Virus record (IMG/VR): IMGVR_UViG_3300006920_000291
Span: 1 to 22,062 of that record
Reading direction: 5' to 3' (one strand)
Length of the DNA stretch: 22,062 bases
Source: a virus
The notes under the pieces were generated by a model. It did not search any database, was not told the origin of the DNA, and was given only the letters and a program-made list of their open reading frames with translations. A program made the position numbers and the translations under genes. Shown one piece after another: positions 19,812 through 22,062 of this stretch; positions within the stretch are counted from its first letter, which is position 1; each line of letters begins with the position of its first letter.

Positions 19812-20614
19812 TTAGTACTCCAATGGGCTATGATTATTTCTGGGAAATGTTTAACAGACAAGAGATTGACAAAGATTGGAAGAGCTACCACTACACTTAC
19901 CACGATTCACCGTACCTCGATGAAGAAGAAATTGAAAGAGTTAAGCTAACACTAGACCCTCTAAAGTTTGCTAGGGAATATACCGCTAGCTTTGAGGATT
20001 CTGGTAATAACGTATTCTATTGCTTTAATCGTAAAGAACATATCGATGATACTCTCCCTCAGTTTGATGCTGGTGAAGATGTTCATGTAGCTATTGACTT
20101 CAACGTAGGTATTATGGCTTCAGTTGTCTTTGCTATCCGTGGTAACCAAATGCACATCATTGATGAGATGCAAGGGCACCCTGATACGGAGACACTATCA
20201 AGGGCACTAACAGACAAGTACAGGGGCCATCGCATTATCAGCTACCCAGACCCGGCTGGTAAGGCTCGTAAGAGTTCTGCTGCTGTTGGTCGTACTGACT
20301 TTAGTATTCTAGAATCTTATAAGATTGTAACTCGTGCTCATAGTAAAGCACCACCTATCATTGACTCGGTGGCTGCTGTTAACAAGAAGTTCAAGAATGC
20401 TAATGGTGATATAGACATCTATGTACACCCTCGGTGTGTCAACACCATCAAGTCTCTAGAGCGTACTCAGTGGGTGGAGAGCAATCCTAACCTTGCTACT
20501 ATCTGTAAGAAAGAAGGTGTGGAACACTGGACTGATGCTTTACGTTATGCGGTAGAGTATATATGGCCTATCCGTGCTGGCTCTAAAGTAGTCACTAAGG
20601 GATTTGGCTTCTAA
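19682..20614 (+). CDS. terL: Terminase large subunit, C-terminal nuclease part (frameshifted)
   Basis: This frame (-1 relative to the ATPase part) encodes the rest of TerL from about YNLKESWESIIQPCVSTRW. It includes motif III-like ALIISTPMGYDYFWEMF, HDSPYLDEEEIERVK, LKFAREYTASF, and an RNase H-like nuclease with HVAIDFNVGIM, SYPDPAGKARKSS and HWTDALRYAVEYIWP, which supply the metal-binding aspartates. The first residues in this frame before YNL are not homologous, and no ribosome binding site gives an independent start. Joined to the ATPase part it gives about 443 residues, a normal TerL length. The nuclease cuts concatemers for packaging. Confidence 0.87.
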   Translation: MLLEGCWYNLKESWESIIQPCVSTRWSRKNSKAYGASPGRALIISTPMGYDYFWEMFNRQEIDKDWKSYHYTYHDSPYLDEEEIERVKLTLDPLKFAREYTASFEDSGNNVFYCFNRKEHIDDTLPQFDAGEDVHVAIDFNVGIMASVVFAIRGNQMHIIDEMQGHPDTETLSRALTDKYRGHRIISYPDPAGKARKSSAAVGRTDFSILESYKIVTRAHSKAPPIIDSVAAVNKKFKNANGDIDIYVHPRCVNTIKSLERTQWVESNPNLATICKKEGVEHWTDALRYAVEYIWPIRAGSKVVTKGFGF

Positions 20615-20670
20615 ACAAAAACAAAAACAAACTTAAATCCCACCCGAGGGTCGGAGAAAGGCATAAATAG

Positions 20671-21120
20671 ATGGCACGTTCAAAAATTAACTCAAGGTCC
20701 AAAGACCTAATTAAAGACAATGGTGCAGTACTTGTATCAATTGTTGAAGGTGAACAAATACAGCTAGATATTACTCTTGGCTGGCTTACAAACCTAACCA
20801 GCTATACTCTCACAGCTAAAGTAGTAGAAGCTGATATGTTAGGAACTCTTGATACAGATGGTTATCCTGTTGACATTAAATCCAGCGGTGTAGTTACTAC
20901 ATTACCTATCATTGATGCTGATGTTACTGATAATACTTTTAAAATCGTAATCCCTGAAGACCTTATTGATAGCTGGACTACACAACCTTCACCTAATTCC
21001 CCCTCTTATGGCTGGATTGGTCTTGAAGTTCGTGACATAGGTGCTGGTGACTCACAGCAAGTATGGAAGCCTTTCCGGGGTCTAGTGGAAGTAGTTTATA
21101 GCCCCTCTGAGGAGGTATAA
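20671..21120 (+). CDS. Ig-like virion protein, 149 aa
   Basis: GGAGAAAGG at 20653-20661 precedes the ATG. The beta-rich protein includes EGEQIQLDITLGWLTNLTSY, TLPIIDADVTDNTFKIVIP, WIGLEVRDIG and the ending WKPFRGLVEVVYSPSEEV. This matches a small structural protein type placed just before tail fibres in marine podoviruses. It may be an adaptor or baseplate-associated protein. The 56-base gap upstream contains A-rich sequence and only a short ACCC-GA-GGGT pairing. Two bases separate its stop from the fibre ATG. Confidence 0.65.
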   Translation: MARSKINSRSKDLIKDNGAVLVSIVEGEQIQLDITLGWLTNLTSYTLTAKVVEADMLGTLDTDGYPVDIKSSGVVTTLPIIDADVTDNTFKIVIPEDLIDSWTTQPSPNSPSYGWIGLEVRDIGAGDSQQVWKPFRGLVEVVYSPSEEV

Positions 21121-21122
21121 CA

Positions 21123-22062
21123 ATGGCCGACAAATATTCAATTACAGTAGGTGCTAACAGCATCTCTGCGTCTCTCACTCAGACAACTCAAACAGTATCC
21201 CTTTCCCGCACAGGTGGACAGGGCACTAAAGGTGATAGTATCTCTGATGTTTATGTTGTAGGTAATGTATTATATGTAGATGTATCAGACTCAGCAGGTA
21301 CTGTAGTAGCAACGCATAATCTCGATCTCAGTTCAATCTCAGCTATTGTTGGTGAGGCTATCGCTATCGACGATCTTGGTGATGTTGCTATTGCTGTCCC
21401 CTCTAACAATCAAGTTATTAAGTATAACTCTACACTAGGTGTATGGGAAAATGAAGACATCAACTTAGCATTTACATCACTAACAGATGTTGATGTTGCT
21501 AGTATTAACGACGGTGATGTTATCGCTTATAATGAGACCACCGGAGAGCTTGTTCCATATAACATTTTCTCTGATGTATACTCTAAAGCAGAAGTAAATA
21601 TTGCTCTAGCTACTAAGGCTGATGTTTCACATAATCATGACGGTGTCTTTGAGCCAGCCGATGCGACTATCCTTAAAGACGCTGATATTGGCGTTACAGT
21701 TGCTGCAGAAGGTCACAACCACGATGGTGTCTTTGAGCCAGCCGATGCGACTATCCTTAAAGACGCTGATATTGGCGTTACAGTTCAGGCTTACGATGCT
21801 ACTATTCTTAAAGACGCAGACATCGGTGCTAATGTCCAAGCTTACGATGCAACCATTCTAAATGATGCAGACATCGGTGTGACTGTTGAAGCTTACGATG
21901 CTACTATTCTTAAAGACGCTAATATTGGTGTTAATGTACAAGCTTACGATGCTACTATTCTTAAAGACGCTAATATTGGTGTGACTGTTGAAGCTTACGA
22001 TGCTACTATTCTTAAAGACGCTAATATTGGTGTGACTGTTGAAGCTTACGATGCTACTATTC
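21123..22062 (+). CDS. Tail fibre / receptor-binding protein with tandem repeats (partial)
   Basis: Open from ATG 21123 (GAGGAGG-like site at 21108-21113) to the window end without a stop, at least 313 residues. The N-terminus (MADKYSITVGANSISASLTQ) is followed by a GTKGDSI segment, DLGDVAIAVPSNNQVIKYNS (a D-VD/LGDV-type fibre repeat) and SLTDVDVASINDGDVIAYNE. Residues from about 170 on are repeats: HNHDGVFEPADATILKDADI twice at 28-residue spacing, then 17-residue units (QAYDATILKDADIGANV type). Such repeats build the trimeric shaft of phage fibres. The receptor-binding tip lies beyond the window. Confidence 0.85.
   Translation, partial: MADKYSITVGANSISASLTQTTQTVSLSRTGGQGTKGDSISDVYVVGNVLYVDVSDSAGTVVATHNLDLSSISAIVGEAIAIDDLGDVAIAVPSNNQVIKYNSTLGVWENEDINLAFTSLTDVDVASINDGDVIAYNETTGELVPYNIFSDVYSKAEVNIALATKADVSHNHDGVFEPADATILKDADIGVTVAAEGHNHDGVFEPADATILKDADIGVTVQAYDATILKDADIGANVQAYDATILNDADIGVTVEAYDATILKDANIGVNVQAYDATILKDANIGVTVEAYDATILKDANIGVTVEAYDATI
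21642..21785 (+). repeat. 84-bp direct repeat in the fibre gene (two copies)
   Basis: Sixty bases at 21642-21701 are identical to 21726-21785, at a period of 84 bp (28 codons). Complete identity, including third codon positions, indicates a recent duplication or gene conversion inside the fibre shaft. Only the flanking HNHDG codons differ. Confidence 0.9.
21786..22062 (+). repeat. 51-bp tandem coding repeats in the fibre gene
   Basis: Units start at 21786, 21837, 21888, 21939, 21990 and 22041 (last one cut by the window end). Each encodes 17 residues of the type [QE]AYDATIL[KN]DA[DN]IG[AV][NT]V. The last units are nearly identical in DNA, while the second (21837) is more diverged (CAATG..ACCATTCTAAATGAT region). 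The array continues past the window. It is a coding repeat, not a CRISPR array. Confidence 0.92.

Noticed and set aside
21622-21861. Alternate-frame protein with Leu/Ser repeats in the fibre region
   Set aside because: It is the off-frame reading of the fibre repeats; the true frame is open from 21123 to the window end with normal fibre composition.
21786-22062. CRISPR array
   Set aside because: The repeats are in frame, abut without spacers at exact 51-bp period and encode a 17-residue fibre unit.

Overview
This window reads as part of a tailed double-stranded DNA bacteriophage genome (Caudoviricetes). Every supported gene lies on the + strand. Genes are tightly packed, with 1-25 base overlaps and ATGA or TAATG couplings. 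The set includes a T7-gp4-type primase-helicase, a gp6/D15-type 5'-3' exonuclease, a terminase and a repeat-rich fibre. The cobalamin-dependent (class II) ribonucleotide reductase, MazG, glutaredoxin and the virion-protein style recall marine phages such as the Zobellviridae/cobavirus group (SIO1, RIO-1, VpV262). That placement is inference and no lineage is proven here. The host was probably a Gram-negative bacterium, because several products are periplasmic or inner-membrane types.

Layout. (1) 1-2387: small early/accessory genes, mostly unknown, with a MazG pyrophosphatase. (2) 2410-7812: a promoter-like motif, then 5'-3' exonuclease, a GIY-YIG-like nuclease, primase-helicase, two small proteins and class II RNR. 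(3) 7813-13340: an accessory block. It starts after a structured intergenic region and holds a secreted ClpP-fold protein, a MotA/TolQ-like channel protein, an AdoMet-decarboxylase-like protein, a TolR/MotB-like protein, a two-helix membrane protein, an SbmA/BacA-type peptide transporter, a cytoplasmic ClpP-like protease, a leucine-dehydrogenase-like enzyme and a tiny membrane protein. A 26-bp element (21/26 identical) occurs immediately before and immediately after this block. (4) 13360-15155: small genes with a cytidine/dCMP-type deaminase and a glutaredoxin. (5) 15156-15562: a 407-bp non-coding region with a very long hairpin terminator, a second copy of the promoter-like motif, three G6 runs and an inverted repeat reaching the next ribosome binding site. 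(6) 15563-22062: late region with three small membrane proteins (lysis candidates), a probable small terminase, several virion proteins, a large terminase split by a -1 frameshift, an Ig-like virion protein and the start of a tail fibre with 51-bp coding repeats, cut by the window end.

How the genes work together. RNR, glutaredoxin, deaminase and MazG remodel nucleotide pools for the replication genes. The most unusual part is the 7931-13301 block. A proton-channel-like pair, a proton-driven peptide importer, two ClpP-fold proteins and an amino-acid dehydrogenase lie in one co-directional run. One hypothesis is a phage module that imports peptides, degrades them and deaminates amino acids; another is envelope remodelling or superinfection control. 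No DNA polymerase, RNA polymerase, endolysin, portal, major capsid, integrase or tRNA was found in the window.
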